Assembly (NCBI RefSeq): GCF_024363565.1
Contig: NZ_JAJEKE010000004.1
Span: 186,001-250,000, forward strand
DNA: 64,000 bases
Direction: 5' to 3'
Source of the DNA: Lutispora saccharofermentans
GTDB taxonomy: Bacteria; Bacillota; Clostridia; Lutisporales; Lutisporaceae
The position numbers were made by a program, and so were the translations under genes. Under the pieces are notes generated by a model. It ran no database searches. It worked only from the letters and a program-made list of their open reading frames with translations, and was not told the origin of the DNA. Positions 52,348 through 62,107 of this stretch are shown here, one piece after another. Position 1 is the first letter of the stretch. The number at the start of each line of letters is the position of its first letter.

Positions 52348-53697
52348 TTAAGAATTATTAAACTGCTGCAGTCTTTGCAATATTTTTAAAAACACCTTGT
52401 CTTCGATTGCTGATACCCACAACCCATCGCAAAAATGTTCCTGACGAACAAATCCTGTGAGAATAGCCTTTAAAAGCCCAAACTCAGCAGTATCAATCGC
52501 CGCGGCTATTTCCTGTGTGCTGCATAGTCCATGTTCATTAATAATATCCATATAATTATAGCAAATAAGATTGGTATTATAGAATGCTTGAATAAACTCA
52601 TTAAGTTTATCTTCATATACTGGATAAGTCATAGTATATGTTTTTTCTCCAATCTTTTCGCCTGCATTCCAATAGCATACACTTTCTTTTTTTGCCGATT
52701 TAAAATACGGAATATAAGAGGTAAGTTTCTTAACGCTTGTATCAGTAAGAGCTTTATAAAGCTGATTGCACAAGTCCGCAATATACTCCCGCTTCGCTAT
52801 AACGGATAACCATTCACCAGGTATGCTATCATAGCCGTAATATAACCCTGCAAGCCCACCAGCTACAGCTGCTACTGTATCAGTGTCTTGTCCAAGATTA
52901 ACGGCCATAAGAACACAATCCTTATAGCTGTTTGTATTAAGCAAGCACCAAATCGCCGCCTCCAAAGTATCTACCACATATCCACTGCTCTTAATAAACT
53001 CAAGTGGAGTATTAGCAAAAGTTTCTCTACCATAGATTCTCTCATAATGAGTCAATTCATGGGCGAACTCATTATTTTTTTTATAATACTCTACTGCCCT
53101 ATAAACACCAAGTTGGACTGCTGTCATAAGGTCATAACTTCCTAATATCATTGATGCAATAGATATATATATACCACAGGCAATTAAGCTGCGTTTATGT
53201 GCATGTGTAAGCGATGATACATTATGAATTATGGTCACAGCCTCATCTTTATCATAGATTTCTGTCCCATAGTTCGCTTGAAGGTAAAAAGCTACAGGAA
53301 GGATTCTCATCAAAGAGCCATTGCCATTATCATATTCACTCTCTCCGCCACATTTCAAGGGCTCCTCACCATGAGCAAATTTCATCAAGGCTTTCATTGT
53401 AGCGCTGCCTATATCAAAGACCTCATCATAAGGAGTATATTTTGCTTCATTTGCCCAAAAGAGAAATTTCTCCATAATATCTTTATAATCCAGCCCATTG
53501 TTCAAACTGTCAACAAGGCAGAGAGCCATGCTGGTGTCATCAGACCAAGTACCTGGAGGCAGGTTATAAGTACCATACCCACGCATGTTAGTTACTGGAT
53601 TACACTGTAGTGATTCTCTACTGCTAAATTCAACTGGCACGCCAAGAGCATCAGCAACACACAAGCCCATAATACCATCTAAAATTTTATTTGACAT
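52348..53697 (-). CDS. ADP-ribosylglycohydrolase (DraG/ARH family) with C-terminal extension
   Basis: A 449-residue protein. Residues about 1-335 form the ARH fold, with two metal-binding motifs: WSDDTSMAL near 52-60 and LGQDTDTVAAVAGGLAGLYYG near 262-285. The N-terminal ILDGIMGLCVADALGVPVEF is typical. Family members remove ADP-ribose from proteins or nucleic acids. The C-terminal ~110 residues form an extra domain resembling DUF6508. In-frame GTG at 53706 is inside the GCAGGTGG ribosome site, so ATG 53697 is chosen. It lies 47 bp upstream of mcrB on the same strand and shares the A+T-rich composition, so it probably belongs to the McrBC locus. Confidence 0.85.
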   Translation of the reverse strand: MSNKILDGIMGLCVADALGVPVEFSSRESLQCNPVTNMRGYGTYNLPPGTWSDDTSMALCLVDSLNNGLDYKDIMEKFLFWANEAKYTPYDEVFDIGSATMKALMKFAHGEEPLKCGGESEYDNGNGSLMRILPVAFYLQANYGTEIYDKDEAVTIIHNVSSLTHAHKRSLIACGIYISIASMILGSYDLMTAVQLGVYRAVEYYKKNNEFAHELTHYERIYGRETFANTPLEFIKSSGYVVDTLEAAIWCLLNTNSYKDCVLMAVNLGQDTDTVAAVAGGLAGLYYGYDSIPGEWLSVIAKREYIADLCNQLYKALTDTSVKKLTSYIPYFKSAKKESVCYWNAGEKIGEKTYTMTYPVYEDKLNEFIQAFYNTNLICYNYMDIINEHGLCSTQEIAAAIDTAEFGLLKAILTGFVRQEHFCDGLWVSAIEDKVFLKILQRLQQFNNS

Positions 53698-53852
53698 ATC
53701 TACCACCTGCTTTAGATATATTTTATAACGCTCATCATATATTTTATCATATTGTACAGCCAGATCATGGCTCTTGCGATACTGTTAAATTTTATTTTAC
53801 CTGACTTACAGCTATTTTCGTATAGCATAAAAATTTATGCTTTCTTATACAA

Positions 53853-53884
53853 TAAAAAAACAGCTCTCAAAGAGCTGTTTTTAT
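53853..53884. terminator. Intrinsic terminator upstream of the ADP-ribosylglycohydrolase gene
   Basis: AAAACAGCTCT (53857-53867) and AGAGCTGTTTT (53871-53881) pair around a 3-base loop and are flanked by A and T runs. It is functional in both directions and ends the minus-strand membrane protein gene starting at 54256. A small AGCATAAA/TTTATGCT hairpin lies just before it at 53824-53841. Confidence 0.75.
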
Positions 53885-53890
53885 AAAGCT

Positions 53891-54256
53891 TTATTTGTTA
53901 TTGAATATGATATGGAAAAACCATCTATCCAATAATATCAATATTAATGCTGCTGCAAGCCAAGCCAACAAGCCAAGGGATAGCGATTTCCAGGCCGGCA
54001 TTCTGGCAATAGTAAAATAAACCGTTGTCAAAAAAGCTATCGTCGTAGGTACGGCGAACAAACTGACCAAAACTACTCTTTGCAATGCCTGCCCGGTGAC
54101 TGAAAGTGACAGAAAATAATAGCCTACAAGCGTTACTACAGGAAATAGAACCACCAATCCCGAAATATAAGGATTTTTCAATTTCCCGAGCAAGCTCACT
54201 ATTAAAACAAGGCTTCCGCCTACTATAAATCTGTAAATTGCTTCTGTAAAACTCAT
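53891..54256 (-). CDS. Small four-span membrane protein, GlpM/DUF3147-like
   Basis: A 121-residue very hydrophobic protein with four membrane segments (about residues 8-26, 35-55, 63-85 and 95-115). The pattern IVGGSLVLIVSLLGKLKNPYISGLVVLFPVVTLVGYYF resembles the GlpM/DUF3147 group, whose function is poorly known. A longer in-frame start at 54343 runs back into the pflA gene. ATG 54256 has GGGAG seven bases upstream. It follows pflA on the same strand by 75 bp. Confidence 0.65.
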   Translation of the reverse strand: MSFTEAIYRFIVGGSLVLIVSLLGKLKNPYISGLVVLFPVVTLVGYYFLSLSVTGQALQRVVLVSLFAVPTTIAFLTTVYFTIARMPAWKSLSLGLLAWLAAALILILLDRWFFHIIFNNK

Positions 54257-54330
54257 GTCTACGCTCCCATCATAATGTTTTGATAAAGCAATATATATTA
54301 TAGGGTATTTTAATACCAATTTCAACCATT

Positions 54331-55080
54331 CTAATGATAGCAATGGGACAAAGTACCTGTCTCATTGTCACTTTCCTTTTGTCCCTTTAATATATTTTCA
54401 AGCTCTTTTGTTCTATCCTTGCACATAGGTGCAACTCCTTTTAATTTATATGGGATTCCCATAGCTTCATATTTATTAGCGCCAAGGATATGATATGGGA
54501 GCAGCTCTATATTTCCGACATTATCAAATTCCATCATGACTTTTTTCATGCTGCGGATATGCTCTTCACTATCCGTTATCCCCGGAATGACCACATGCCT
54601 CAGCCAAAGCTTTGTACCCGATTTTTTCAAACACATGGCAAAGCTTTCGAGCTCTCCCATATCTCTTCCTGTCAGTTCCCTATATCCTGCTGAATTTATA
54701 TGCTTGATATCCAGAATAACTAAGTCTGTATATTTTAAAATACTGTCATAGCTTCCTTTTCCAAACCCTGCAGTATCTATAGCCGTGTGAATCCCGTTTT
54801 CTTTGCAGAGCCTTAGGAACTCGGCTAAGAACTCAGGCTGCAAGAGAGGCTCCCCTCCCGAGCATGTGACGCCTCCGCCTGATCTTTGAAAATAAGCTTT
54901 ATACCTGACCGCCTTTTTGAGCAATTCTTCGGCAGTGATCTCCATTCCTTTATTGATATCCCATGTATCAGGGTTATGGCAATAGGAGCATCTAAGGCCG
55001 CAGCCCTGAAAAAATGCCACAAAACGGATTCCGGGCCCGTCTACCAATCCTAATGTTTCTATGGAATGTATTCTTCCCAT
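54331..55080 (-). CDS. pflA: Pyruvate formate-lyase activating enzyme (radical SAM)
   Basis: A 249-residue radical SAM enzyme that installs the glycyl radical on PflB using S-adenosylmethionine and a 4Fe-4S cluster. The cluster motif is CGLRCSYC (CxxxCxxC), about residues 27-34, followed by HNPDTW. SGGEPLLQPEF (about 75-85) is the SAM-binding GGE motif. WLRHVVIPGITDSE is typical of PflA. An upstream in-frame start at 55134 overlaps pflB. ATG 55080 is preceded by GGGGGAGAG, 16 bp after the pflB stop. Cotranscription with pflB is evident. Confidence 0.93.
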   Translation of the reverse strand: MGRIHSIETLGLVDGPGIRFVAFFQGCGLRCSYCHNPDTWDINKGMEITAEELLKKAVRYKAYFQRSGGGVTCSGGEPLLQPEFLAEFLRLCKENGIHTAIDTAGFGKGSYDSILKYTDLVILDIKHINSAGYRELTGRDMGELESFAMCLKKSGTKLWLRHVVIPGITDSEEHIRSMKKVMMEFDNVGNIELLPYHILGANKYEAMGIPYKLKGVAPMCKDRTKELENILKGQKESDNETGTLSHCYH

Positions 55081-55096
55081 TTGCTCTCCCCCCGAA

Positions 55097-57325
55097 TCAC
55101 ATGGACTGGTGAAATGTCCTTTTGATAACTTCAAGCTGCTGTTCCCTGGTCAGACGGTTGAAGTTGACCGCATAGCCCGAAACTCTGATAGTCAAAGTCG
55201 GATATTTCTCAGGATGCTCCATAGCATCGATCAGCATTTCCCTTCTCATCACGTTTACATTCAAGTGATGAGCATTTTGTGCAAAGTATCCGTCCAGTAT
55301 TGAGACAAGATTGTTGATTCTCTCTTCACTGCCCTTTCCCAATGCTTCCGGCACGATTGAAAACGTATTGGAAATGCCATCCTGGCATACAGATTTATAG
55401 GGGATCTTGGCAACCGAATTTAATGATGCCAATGCCCCGCTCTCATCTCTTCCATGCATAGGATTGGCGCCGGGGGCAAAAGCTTCCCCGGCCTTTCTCC
55501 CATCAGGAGTAGCTCCGGTTTTCTTTCCATACACCACATTTGAAGTTATAGTCAGTACAGATAAGGTATGTTCAGCATTTCTGTAAAGCTCATGTTTTTT
55601 CAATTCTTCTATGAACTTTTTCAGTATTTCTACTGCAATGCCATCTACCCTGTCGTCATCATTTCCATACTTGGGGAAGCTTCCGTCAATTTTGAAATCT
55701 ACCGCTATGCCGTTTTCCCTTATGGGCTTTACATCAGCATATTTTATAGCGCTCAGAGAATCAGCGGCCACGGAAAGCCCTGCTACTCCAAAAGCCATCA
55801 GCCTCCCGACTTCCGTATCATGCAGCGCCATAAGCCCTGCCTCATAAGCATATTTATCATGCATATAATGAATGATATCCACCGTGTTCGCATAAAGCTC
55901 AGCTACATATTTCAACACTTTTTCATAATTGGCCTTGACCTTTTCATAATCGAGCACCTCATCTTCTATTCTGTCAATACCGGGAACCACCGGCACTCCT
56001 TTTTTCTCATCAATCCCTCCATTTATTGCATAAAGGAGGGATTTTGCCAGATTGCATCTTGCGCCGAAAAACTGCATCTGCTTGCCTATTTTCATTGCAG
56101 AAACACAGCAGGCTATTCCATAATCATCTCCATAGGTATCCCTCATCAGGTCATCATTCTCATATTGTATAGCGCCGCTTTCCATGGACATCCTGACGCA
56201 ATACTTTTTAAAATCCTCCGGAAGGTTTTCTGACCATAGGACTGTCATATTAGGCTCCGGAGCGGGTCCAAGATTGGTCAATGTATGCAGGAATCTGAAT
56301 GAAGTCCTGGTAACAAGGGTTCTGCCGTCCAAGCCCATTCCGCCGATGGATTCCGTAACCCAGTTGGGATCGCCTGCAAAAAGCTCGTTGTATTCCGGAG
56401 TCCTCAAATGCCTTTCCATCCTGAGCTTTATAACAAATTGATCAACTATTTCCTGTGCTTCTTTTTCTGTAAGAATTCCCTGGCGGATATCTCTTTCAAT
56501 ATATATATCTATAAAAGAGCTCACTCTTCCAAGTGACATAGCCGCTCCGTTATTTTCCTTTATTCCTGCCAAATAACCAAAATATAAAAATTGTACTGCT
56601 TCCGCAGCATTTTGGGCAGGCTTTGATATATCAAAGCCATAGGAGGCCGCCATCTTCTTTATTTTATCCAGAGCACGTATTTGTTCAGAAGTTTCTTCTC
56701 TCTTGCGGATCAATTCCTCATCCATAGTACCCTTTAAATCATGAAAATCCTTTTCCTTCTGCTCAATCAAAAAATCAATGCCATATAGGGGAACCCTTCT
56801 ATAATCCCCAATAATCCTTCCCCTGCCATATGCATCAGGCAAGCCTGTCAAAAGCCCTACCGACCTTGCAGTTCTCATTTCCTCCGTATATACGTCAAAT
56901 ACCCCTTGATTGTGGGTTTTGCGATACTTATTGAAGATCATGTCCATTTCGGGATCCGGCTCATATCCATAAGCCCTAAGCGCTTCCTCAGCCATTCTTA
57001 TACCGCCGAAAGGATTGACCATTCTCTTCAGCGGTGCATCAGTTTGGAGGCCTACGATCACTTCATTTTCCTTATCTATATAGCCGGGTTCAAAGCTGTC
57101 TATTCCGGAAACCCGTTTTGTATCCACATCGAGGATGCCCTTCTCCAGCTCTTTTTGGCATAGTTCTTTGCATACCTTCCAAACCCTTTCGGTTTTTTCG
57201 GTCGTATCCTCTAAAAAGCTTTCACCACCTGTGTACGGAGTATAGTTGCTTTGAATAAAATTTCTTACGTCCACCTCCTGAGTCCAATTCCCTCCGGCAA
57301 ATTCTTTCCATTCCTTTTCTTTCAT
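55097..57325 (-). CDS. pflB: Formate C-acetyltransferase (pyruvate formate-lyase)
   Basis: A 742-residue glycyl-radical enzyme converting pyruvate and CoA to acetyl-CoA and formate under anaerobic conditions. The paired active-site cysteines are in [21 protein letters not shown] (near residue 405). The glycyl-radical loop [10 protein letters not shown] is near residue 716, 25 residues from the C-terminus, as expected. Length matches the E. coli type (about 760). It starts at ATG 57325 with AGGAGGG. The leader carries a ZTP riboswitch, as known for pfl genes of several Bacillota. pflA follows. Confidence 0.95.
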   Translation of the reverse strand: MKEKEWKEFAGGNWTQEVDVRNFIQSNYTPYTGGESFLEDTTEKTERVWKVCKELCQKELEKGILDVDTKRVSGIDSFEPGYIDKENEVIVGLQTDAPLKRMVNPFGGIRMAEEALRAYGYEPDPEMDMIFNKYRKTHNQGVFDVYTEEMRTARSVGLLTGLPDAYGRGRIIGDYRRVPLYGIDFLIEQKEKDFHDLKGTMDEELIRKREETSEQIRALDKIKKMAASYGFDISKPAQNAAEAVQFLYFGYLAGIKENNGAAMSLGRVSSFIDIYIERDIRQGILTEKEAQEIVDQFVIKLRMERHLRTPEYNELFAGDPNWVTESIGGMGLDGRTLVTRTSFRFLHTLTNLGPAPEPNMTVLWSENLPEDFKKYCVRMSMESGAIQYENDDLMRDTYGDDYGIACCVSAMKIGKQMQFFGARCNLAKSLLYAINGGIDEKKGVPVVPGIDRIEDEVLDYEKVKANYEKVLKYVAELYANTVDIIHYMHDKYAYEAGLMALHDTEVGRLMAFGVAGLSVAADSLSAIKYADVKPIRENGIAVDFKIDGSFPKYGNDDDRVDGIAVEILKKFIEELKKHELYRNAEHTLSVLTITSNVVYGKKTGATPDGRKAGEAFAPGANPMHGRDESGALASLNSVAKIPYKSVCQDGISNTFSIVPEALGKGSEERINNLVSILDGYFAQNAHHLNVNVMRREMLIDAMEHPEKYPTLTIRVSGYAVNFNRLTREQQLEVIKRTFHQSM

Positions 57326-57350
57326 TCAAATCCCTCCTAGACTTATTAAG

Positions 57351-57399
57351 CCAAAGTCCGGGATTTAACATAATAAAAAACCGGCCTCCCGGACTTTGG
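57351..57399 (-). repeat. 13-bp inverted repeat straddling the ZTP riboswitch terminator
   Basis: TCCCGGACTTTGG (57387-57399) and CCAAAGTCCGGGA (57351-57363) are perfectly complementary. The stem would form only after read-through, across the U run. Confidence 0.6.
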
Positions 57400-57472
57400 T
57401 GCCCAGGCGGTCGGCATATCAAGATTCACACTCCCTATGGTCTATTCCATTTCCGCCAGTAATGTGATCCTC
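57375..57472 (-). promoter_or_regulatory. ZTP (pfl-motif) riboswitch with overlapping terminator
   Basis: On the minus strand the leader has GGATCACATTACTGGCGGAA, then CCATAGGGAGTG, then after a short linker GCCGACCGCCTGGGCACC. These are the two conserved halves of the ZTP/ZMP-binding aptamer. ACCGCCT of the second half can instead pair with AGGCCGGT (57380-57387), which is followed by TTTTTT, making a terminator. Ligand binding should therefore keep transcription on. ZTP accumulates when 10-formyl-THF is short, and PflB supplies formate for its synthesis. Confidence 0.92.
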
Positions 57473-57510
57473 AATTATTCATTTATGTATTTGGTTCTGA
57501 TTGTACTAAT

Positions 57511-57539
57511 ATTATACAAACATACATATGTTTTGTCAA
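57511..57539 (-). promoter_or_regulatory. Sigma-A promoter of the pflBA operon
   Basis: Perfect TTGACA (57539-57534) and TATAAT (57516-57511) with a 17-base spacer on the minus strand, about 35 bp before the riboswitch aptamer. Confidence 0.88.
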
Positions 57540-57631
57540 TGTTATTATATTATGTTCGTATGATCAGCTATAATATCTATAAATCAATGATTAATATTCG
57601 TATTTATTTTGCCAAATATTATTGAATAATA

Positions 57632-58690
57632 TTACTGTACAATTATCTTGATATTTATATTAAAATTAGGCAATAAAGACTCATCAGTCTCTGTGATGGT
57701 TATTTCCACAGGTACTACTGTTTCTCCATTGTCCTGCACAGCCATATTCGATATCCTTGATATGGTTCCCTCATATTCCTTTTCCGGATTTGCCAAAGGA
57801 TTGATGACGGCTTTGCTTCCCACCTTGATATCCTTGATGAAGTCTTCGGCCACATTAGCCTGCACTATCAGTGTATCCAAGTCCAAAATGCTCATGATCT
57901 GCTTTTCGGCATTTAAACGGTCACCGGCTGAATTATTGATTTTTTCAATAACTCCGTTGGGGATATCGCATATGATTTCATTCCCTTTTATACCGCTTTG
58001 AGCAATCTTATCCTTTAATGTCTGAAGCTGCGATTTCAGTGATACAATATTTTGTTCTTTTATTTTTATATCCAATGCACTCTTATTATTGGATATTCGC
58101 TGCTTGTTTTTTAAGTCTTCCAGCCTTATCTTATCATTCTCAATTTCCTTTTGTTTCTGTTCCAATATTACCTTAGATTCATCAAACTCATTCTGAGGTA
58201 TTCCGCCTTTTGCCAGCATAGCTTCTTTATTCTTTAAATCCTTCTCCAGCTTATCATACTCTATTTGAACTTTTTCCAGATTATTTTTAGCCTGAATGAT
58301 TTCCGGCTCATAATCGATATTCTCGTTATTCCTATCGCCCACATCTTCCAAAAGCTTTTCCAGCTCTAATTTGGCAATCTTCAAAGAATCTTCCTTCTCT
58401 TTGATCTGCTCTTCAATTTCTTTTAAGCTCAGTGTGATCAGCACATCTCCTTTTTTGACGCTCTGCCCCTCCTGTACATGTACTTTTTCAATGGTAGCAG
58501 GCAAATCTACCATAATGCCTTTTACTTGTTTTGTCTTGACCACTCCAAAAGCCTGGATAGTCTGCTGGACTGGAGCCTGGGGCTGTTCTTGCTCCTGCTG
58601 TGCCATTGCATTCTCCCCATCTTTTTTTTGACATCCTGCTGTAAATAGGATTATTGCTGTCAAGCAAACAGTTATTAGTATTCTTCTCAT
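57632..58690 (-). CDS. Membrane fusion/adaptor lipoprotein of a MacB-type ABC export system
   Basis: A 352-residue HlyD/RND-type periplasmic-adaptor family protein on the outer face of the membrane. The lipobox is FTAGC near residue 20. Residues about 60-95 form the first half of a biotinyl-lipoyl-like hammerhead (VHVQEGQSVKKGDVLITL). Residues about 95-225 form a long antiparallel coiled coil rich in Lys/Glu. The second lipoyl half and beta-barrel follow (IISMSILDLDTLIVQANVAEDFIKDIKVGSKAVI). It starts at ATG 58690, overlapping the ATPase stop by one base (TAATG). It is the last gene of a permease-ATPase-adaptor operon. Confidence 0.85.
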   Translation of the reverse strand: MRRILITVCLTAIILFTAGCQKKDGENAMAQQEQEQPQAPVQQTIQAFGVVKTKQVKGIMVDLPATIEKVHVQEGQSVKKGDVLITLSLKEIEEQIKEKEDSLKIAKLELEKLLEDVGDRNNENIDYEPEIIQAKNNLEKVQIEYDKLEKDLKNKEAMLAKGGIPQNEFDESKVILEQKQKEIENDKIRLEDLKNKQRISNNKSALDIKIKEQNIVSLKSQLQTLKDKIAQSGIKGNEIICDIPNGVIEKINNSAGDRLNAEKQIMSILDLDTLIVQANVAEDFIKDIKVGSKAVINPLANPEKEYEGTISRISNMAVQDNGETVVPVEITITETDESLLPNFNINIKIIVQ

Positions 58691-59364
58691 TATTCCCACA
58701 CCCTTCCGTCTTTTACGTTTATCAATCGTGTGCCGTACTGCGCCGCTTCATGTGAATGCGTGACCTGCACTATGGTTTTATTTTTTTCTTTATTTATTTT
58801 TTTAAATAATTCCAATATCTCCGTTCCTGCTTTGCTGTCAAGATTTCCCGTAGGTTCGTCTGCCAGGATGATATCCGGCTCATTTACCAATGCCCTGGCA
58901 ATGGCTACCCTCTGCTGCTGCCCTCCGGACAATTCCCTGGGGGTATGCTTTCTCCTATCCGCAAGGCCTACAAGCTCTAGAATCTCATCCAACCTGCTCT
59001 TATACTTCTTCAGGTTCTTCCCATCCAATAATATGGGAAGCATTATATTTTCCTCCAGATTTAGGTTGGGAACCAGATTATAAAACTGAAATACAAAGCC
59101 TATTTCCCTTCTCCTCATCTCACTTTCTTCCTTGTCCTTCATCACCGACAATTCCCTTCCCTTAACGGTGATACTCCCTGAAGTAGGTTTATCCAATCCG
59201 CCGAGCAAGTACAAAAGAGTGCTCTTCCCCGAACCTGAGGGCCCCATAAGAGAAACAAACTCCCCTTGATTTATTGCAATGTTGACATCCTTCAATACCG
59301 CTATGCTCACTTCGCCTAATTTGTATGTCTTACATAAGTCTAATGCCTGAATGATATTTTCCAT
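58690..59364 (-). CDS. ABC transporter ATPase, LolD/MacB type
   Basis: A 224-residue nucleotide-binding subunit. Walker A GPSGSGKST is near residue 41, the signature LSGGQQQRVAIARAL near 144 and Walker B IILADEPTGNLDSKAG near 165. The short C-terminus and the sequence around the Q-loop fit the LolD/MacB/FtsE subfamily that energises FtsX-type permeases. It starts at ATG 59364 with GGAAGTGAG, 11 bp after the permease gene. Its stop overlaps the adaptor start. Confidence 0.92.
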   Translation of the reverse strand: MENIIQALDLCKTYKLGEVSIAVLKDVNIAINQGEFVSLMGPSGSGKSTLLYLLGGLDKPTSGSITVKGRELSVMKDKEESEMRRREIGFVFQFYNLVPNLNLEENIMLPILLDGKNLKKYKSRLDEILELVGLADRRKHTPRELSGGQQQRVAIARALVNEPDIILADEPTGNLDSKAGTEILELFKKINKEKNKTIVQVTHSHEAAQYGTRLINVKDGRVWE

Positions 59365-59375
59365 GCTCTCACTTC

Positions 59376-61874
59376 CTATTCATATTTGATAGCATCTATT
59401 ATATTAAATTTCGAAGATCTCAAGGCAGGCCCCACAGATGCCGCTATGGTGATGATAACTCCTCCGGCCATAGCTGCGGCCAAAGAAGTCCAAGAAATCT
59501 GTATGAAATCCTTCATAGAGCCTCCCAATGCTTCTATGACCTTTTCCACATTCATCAAAAGAAGCAAGCCGATTATAATGCCTGTCAAGCCGCCTATCAA
59601 GCCGCCTGTAAAAGCCTCTATAAAAATCATCTTTACAGTTTGCTTTTTGTTCATCCCTACTGAACGCATAATAGCGAGTGAACGCTTTCGATCTATAAAG
59701 CTTATTATCAAATTATTGAAAACCCCAAATATGCAGATGACCAGCGACATTATACCGAAGCCTTTAAATATTCCCAGTATCTTGCTGTTGCTCTCCATGT
59801 TTTCTTCCAGCATCTCTTTCACCGATCTAACCCAGGGGTACCTATTTTTAAATTTTTCTTGAATGCTTCTTACTACCTCTTCAGGATCTTTATTTGTTTT
59901 TATTAGTATATCGCTATATTGCTTCTCCCCCATATCAGATTTTAAATAACGCTCACCTATAAGCGCATATTTGCCGTCATAACTATTTGTTTCAATAAAT
60001 CCTATTACTTTATAGTCCAATGTGCCCCTTTCTGTCTTTAGCTTTAAATAATCCCCTTTTTTAATTCCATATTCATCTTTAAATATATTTGTAACAATGA
60101 TATTCCTTCCTTCATCCAATTCCTCAATCAGCTTTTCTGCTTCGCCCTCAATATCCAAAACCATATAGTCAAGGGTCTTAGCCTTATTTACACCAAGTAT
60201 GCATCTCATTTCAGTGTTTTTTCCTACAACTTCATGATTGCCGTACTTTTCATATTTCCCATATGTATCTGAAACTCCATCCACCGAAAGAAGCCTGCTC
60301 TCTACGGAGCGGTCCGCGGGCCAGCACCAAAAGGATATATCATATTTATGATCCTTGAAGTAATCTACCGTATCATTGATTATGCTTTGACTCAAGGTAG
60401 TGATCATGAGCAGCACCGAAATGGACATTCCTAATAAAATGATATTGTTTAAACTGTTTTTATTATCCCTCAGGTTCTGCGCAGCCAATATTCCTTCATT
60501 TCCAAAGATACGTTCATATATGGCTTTAAATACCTTCAGAAAACCATTGGTGATATAGGGCACAAGCATTACAACAGCAGGCACCAGCAAAAACATGCAT
60601 ATGATATCCACTGTTAACGCCATACTCTCAGGCACAATCAAGGGACCTGCAACAGCTATGGTTAAAAATAATATGCCCAATATGGCTTTCCATCGCTTCT
60701 TTTTAACTTTTTTCTCTATGGAATTCAATACAATATCTCTTATGGGAATCTTGGCTACCCTTCTGATGGGCAAAAAGGAGCTGATCATTGCTAAAATCAA
60801 ACCTACGCCGAATCCCATGATCAATTGGCCTGAAGTATAATAAGCCTTGATATCAACGCCTGTCATCCAGGAAGGTGTAATTTGATTTATCATAAGCTTT
60901 AAAATGCTTATCCCCAAGACATCTCCCAATATGCCTCCTAAAATTCCATATATCATGCTTTCAATCATCAAAACCCGATTGGTCATTTTTCTTGTCGCGC
61001 CAATGCTGCGGAATGTTCCTATCATAGGGAGGCGTTCAGCCATAATGACTTTGAAGGAAGTATATATTATAAACATGCTTAAAATCAAAACAAATGCTAC
61101 AATGACTAAAAACATTGCAGATATCTGCTGAGTCTCACTCTTTATCATGGCCTTTGATATGGTAGGCTCAACCCTGCACATGGGATAAGCCTTTGAAAGC
61201 TCCTCCACCATCATATCCTGCTTGGAAGGATCGTCAAGACCCACATACAATGAATGTACTTTACCCTTTTGACCATAAAGGCTCGCCATTGTCTCTCTCG
61301 GAACAACGATATATGTACTTTCCCCGTCTTCTGCAAAAGGCCCCACGGGCTGTGAAATCGCGGAAACTATGAACCACTTTTTAAAGCCGTACATATTGAT
61401 TCCCAAGGGATCGCCAGGCTTTAAGCTGTATTTTTCCGCCATTTTCTTCCCTATTATGACCTTATCCCCTTTGAAAGGCCTTAGGTCCTGCTGACGGTCC
61501 AGTATTATAGGATTCATCTCATCCAAGTCTTCCAGGTCAATGCCTTGTATTTCTAATTGGATGGTTTCGCCCCTTGCCTTATATTCTCCGCTTCCCCATA
61601 CCATACCGGCGGTATATTTCACCCCTCCCTTATAATCATCCAATAAATTGGGAGAGATGTAACCTGTTTTTGACTGTTCACCTGCGCCTATCATAATATC
61701 TGCATTGCCTATATATTTTCGCATTTGCTCCATGATCATCATCTCTACTGTCGTAGAAATAGCCGTTGATGCGAAAAATAAGGCTGAGGACAATATGATA
61801 GACAGCAGGATTAAAAATGTCCTGAGCTTCTTCTCTCTGATATTCCTGAGTGTGAATTTCACAATAATAGACAC
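59376..61874 (-). CDS. FtsX-family ABC permease (double FtsX/MacB_PCD)
   Basis: An 832-residue permease with two FtsX-type halves. After the first span (about 17-38) comes a large extracytoplasmic MacB_PCD-like domain (about 40-235), a three-span FtsX core (about 255-390), further spans near 400-460, a second MacB_PCD-like region (about 500-690) and a final FtsX core (about 705-830, ending IIDAIKYE). It starts at GTG 61874 with GAAGGTGG. It works with the adjacent ATPase and adaptor as an exporter or extractor of lipids, peptides or lipoproteins; cargo unknown. First gene of the operon. Confidence 0.88.
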   Translation of the reverse strand: MSIIVKFTLRNIREKKLRTFLILLSIILSSALFFASTAISTTVEMMIMEQMRKYIGNADIMIGAGEQSKTGYISPNLLDDYKGGVKYTAGMVWGSGEYKARGETIQLEIQGIDLEDLDEMNPIILDRQQDLRPFKGDKVIIGKKMAEKYSLKPGDPLGINMYGFKKWFIVSAISQPVGPFAEDGESTYIVVPRETMASLYGQKGKVHSLYVGLDDPSKQDMMVEELSKAYPMCRVEPTISKAMIKSETQQISAMFLVIVAFVLILSMFIIYTSFKVIMAERLPMIGTFRSIGATRKMTNRVLMIESMIYGILGGILGDVLGISILKLMINQITPSWMTGVDIKAYYTSGQLIMGFGVGLILAMISSFLPIRRVAKIPIRDIVLNSIEKKVKKKRWKAILGILFLTIAVAGPLIVPESMALTVDIICMFLLVPAVVMLVPYITNGFLKVFKAIYERIFGNEGILAAQNLRDNKNSLNNIILLGMSISVLLMITTLSQSIINDTVDYFKDHKYDISFWCWPADRSVESRLLSVDGVSDTYGKYEKYGNHEVVGKNTEMRCILGVNKAKTLDYMVLDIEGEAEKLIEELDEGRNIIVTNIFKDEYGIKKGDYLKLKTERGTLDYKVIGFIETNSYDGKYALIGERYLKSDMGEKQYSDILIKTNKDPEEVVRSIQEKFKNRYPWVRSVKEMLEENMESNSKILGIFKGFGIMSLVICIFGVFNNLIISFIDRKRSLAIMRSVGMNKKQTVKMIFIEAFTGGLIGGLTGIIIGLLLLMNVEKVIEALGGSMKDFIQISWTSLAAAMAGGVIITIAASVGPALRSSKFNIIDAIKYE

Positions 61875-62049
61875 TTATCCACCTTCTGTTCATTAAATAG
61901 TTCCTTTGTTTATACGTATAATTTTGGAAAATTACTTCCTTTTTTTACTTTTAATATTTTTATATAAATATTTAATACTTAATGAGGTCTCATTCAATCG
62001 AGAAATCTTGATGAGAAAATAAAAAAGCTTCTAAAAAAGCTTCTAAATG

Positions 62050-62080
62050 CACAAAAAAAGAATCTGCTCCCACAGATTCC
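62050..62080 (-). terminator. Intrinsic terminator of the M20 amidohydrolase gene
   Basis: GAATCTG (62060-62066) pairs with CAGATTC (62073-62079); on the minus strand it is followed by TTTTTTT. The adjacent gap (61875-62107) also holds a tandem AAAAAAGCTTCT repeat (about 62021-62044) and a partial cloverleaf end near 61981. Confidence 0.7.
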
Positions 62081-62107
62081 CATCAATTTTATAGCATAAA
62101 TTTAACA

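Noticed and set aside
55568-56233. 221-codon open frame on the plus strand
   Set aside because: It is antisense to pflB, which has full active-site and glycyl-radical motifs.
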